Below, one piece after another: positions 63,960 through 64,000 of a stretch of 64,000 nt of DNA. Both the position numbers and the translations under genes were made by a program. The notes beneath the pieces were generated by a model, which was not told where the DNA came from, did no database searches, and was given only the letters and a program-made list of their open reading frames with translations. This DNA is from Gemmatimonadota bacterium (GTDB taxonomy: Bacteria; Gemmatimonadota; Gemmatimonadetes; Gemmatimonadales; Gemmatimonadaceae). The DNA lies in NCBI GenBank assembly GCA_016712265.1, contig JADJRJ010000030.1:62001-126000 (forward strand), in the 5' to 3' direction. Within the stretch, counting starts at the first letter, position 1. Every line of letters begins with the position of its first letter.

Positions 63960-64000
63960 GGGAGCAGAGACGGGAACGACAGGTGACGCAGTCGGGCACG

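Overview
This 64 kb window is gene-dense bacterial chromosome with very high GC content. Most neighbouring genes abut or overlap by 4 bases (ATGA or GTGA). The content is that of a Gram-negative cell: LolA, an OmpA-type protein, an LptF/G-type permease, a BamA-like barrel and lipoproteins. Two SPOR-domain proteins next to smc, many DUF proteins and this mix of gene orders suggest the phylum Gemmatimonadota. That placement is an inference from gene content; the window holds no rRNA gene to confirm it.

Layout. 1-6241 (+): an ABC exporter (5' cut off by the window), an Nramp-like transporter, and two adjacent signalling-type proteins that share an N-terminal domain, one with HEAT-like repeats and one with an HD-GYP domain. 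6336-11335 (+): YifB, then a five-gene coupled run of larE, a 66-residue protein, an anchored protein, an NtrX-like sigma-54 activator and a membrane protein. 11391-21837 (+): aldehyde dehydrogenase, lepB, a primary-type sigma factor, DUF983, yajQ, a 2-hydroxyacid dehydrogenase, rimO, SpoIID, a Gfo/Idh/MocA protein and DUF4105. 21834-23476 (-): an MBL-fold hydrolase and a Crp/Fnr regulator. 23477-23829: a G-tract-rich gap. 23830-28688 (+): rpmE, prfA, prmC, ylbF-like, tmk and an S41 protease. 28711-32324 (-): a ferritin-like lipoprotein, a histidine kinase and a PadR/permease pair. 32567-35218 (+): a large PIG-L-like protein with lost metal ligands.

35199-41398 is the accessory part of the window. 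It holds an amidohydrolase, an OmpA protein, a decayed block (broken gene, truncated YoeB toxin, Phd antitoxin, two unrecognised ORFs), a frameshifted hydrolase and lolA.

41407-53985 (-): an MBL hydrolase, smc with two SPOR genes upstream, a frameshifted protease/beta-propeller/outer-membrane-barrel gene, rsfS, rplI and DUF2232. 53982-64000: rpsR-rpsF, a SRAP protein, ychF, a four-helix-bundle gene flanked by inverted repeats, pth, rplY, prs, tRNA-Gln, ispE, a flippase-like membrane protein, a protein with degenerate Hpt domains, and pdxJ.

Most of the window is housekeeping. The points most worth following are the inverted-repeat-bounded four-helix-bundle element, an apparent CTG start for prfA, the protease/propeller/barrel fusion, two likely pseudoenzymes (PIG-L and Hpt), and three frameshifts that all fall in short G/C runs.
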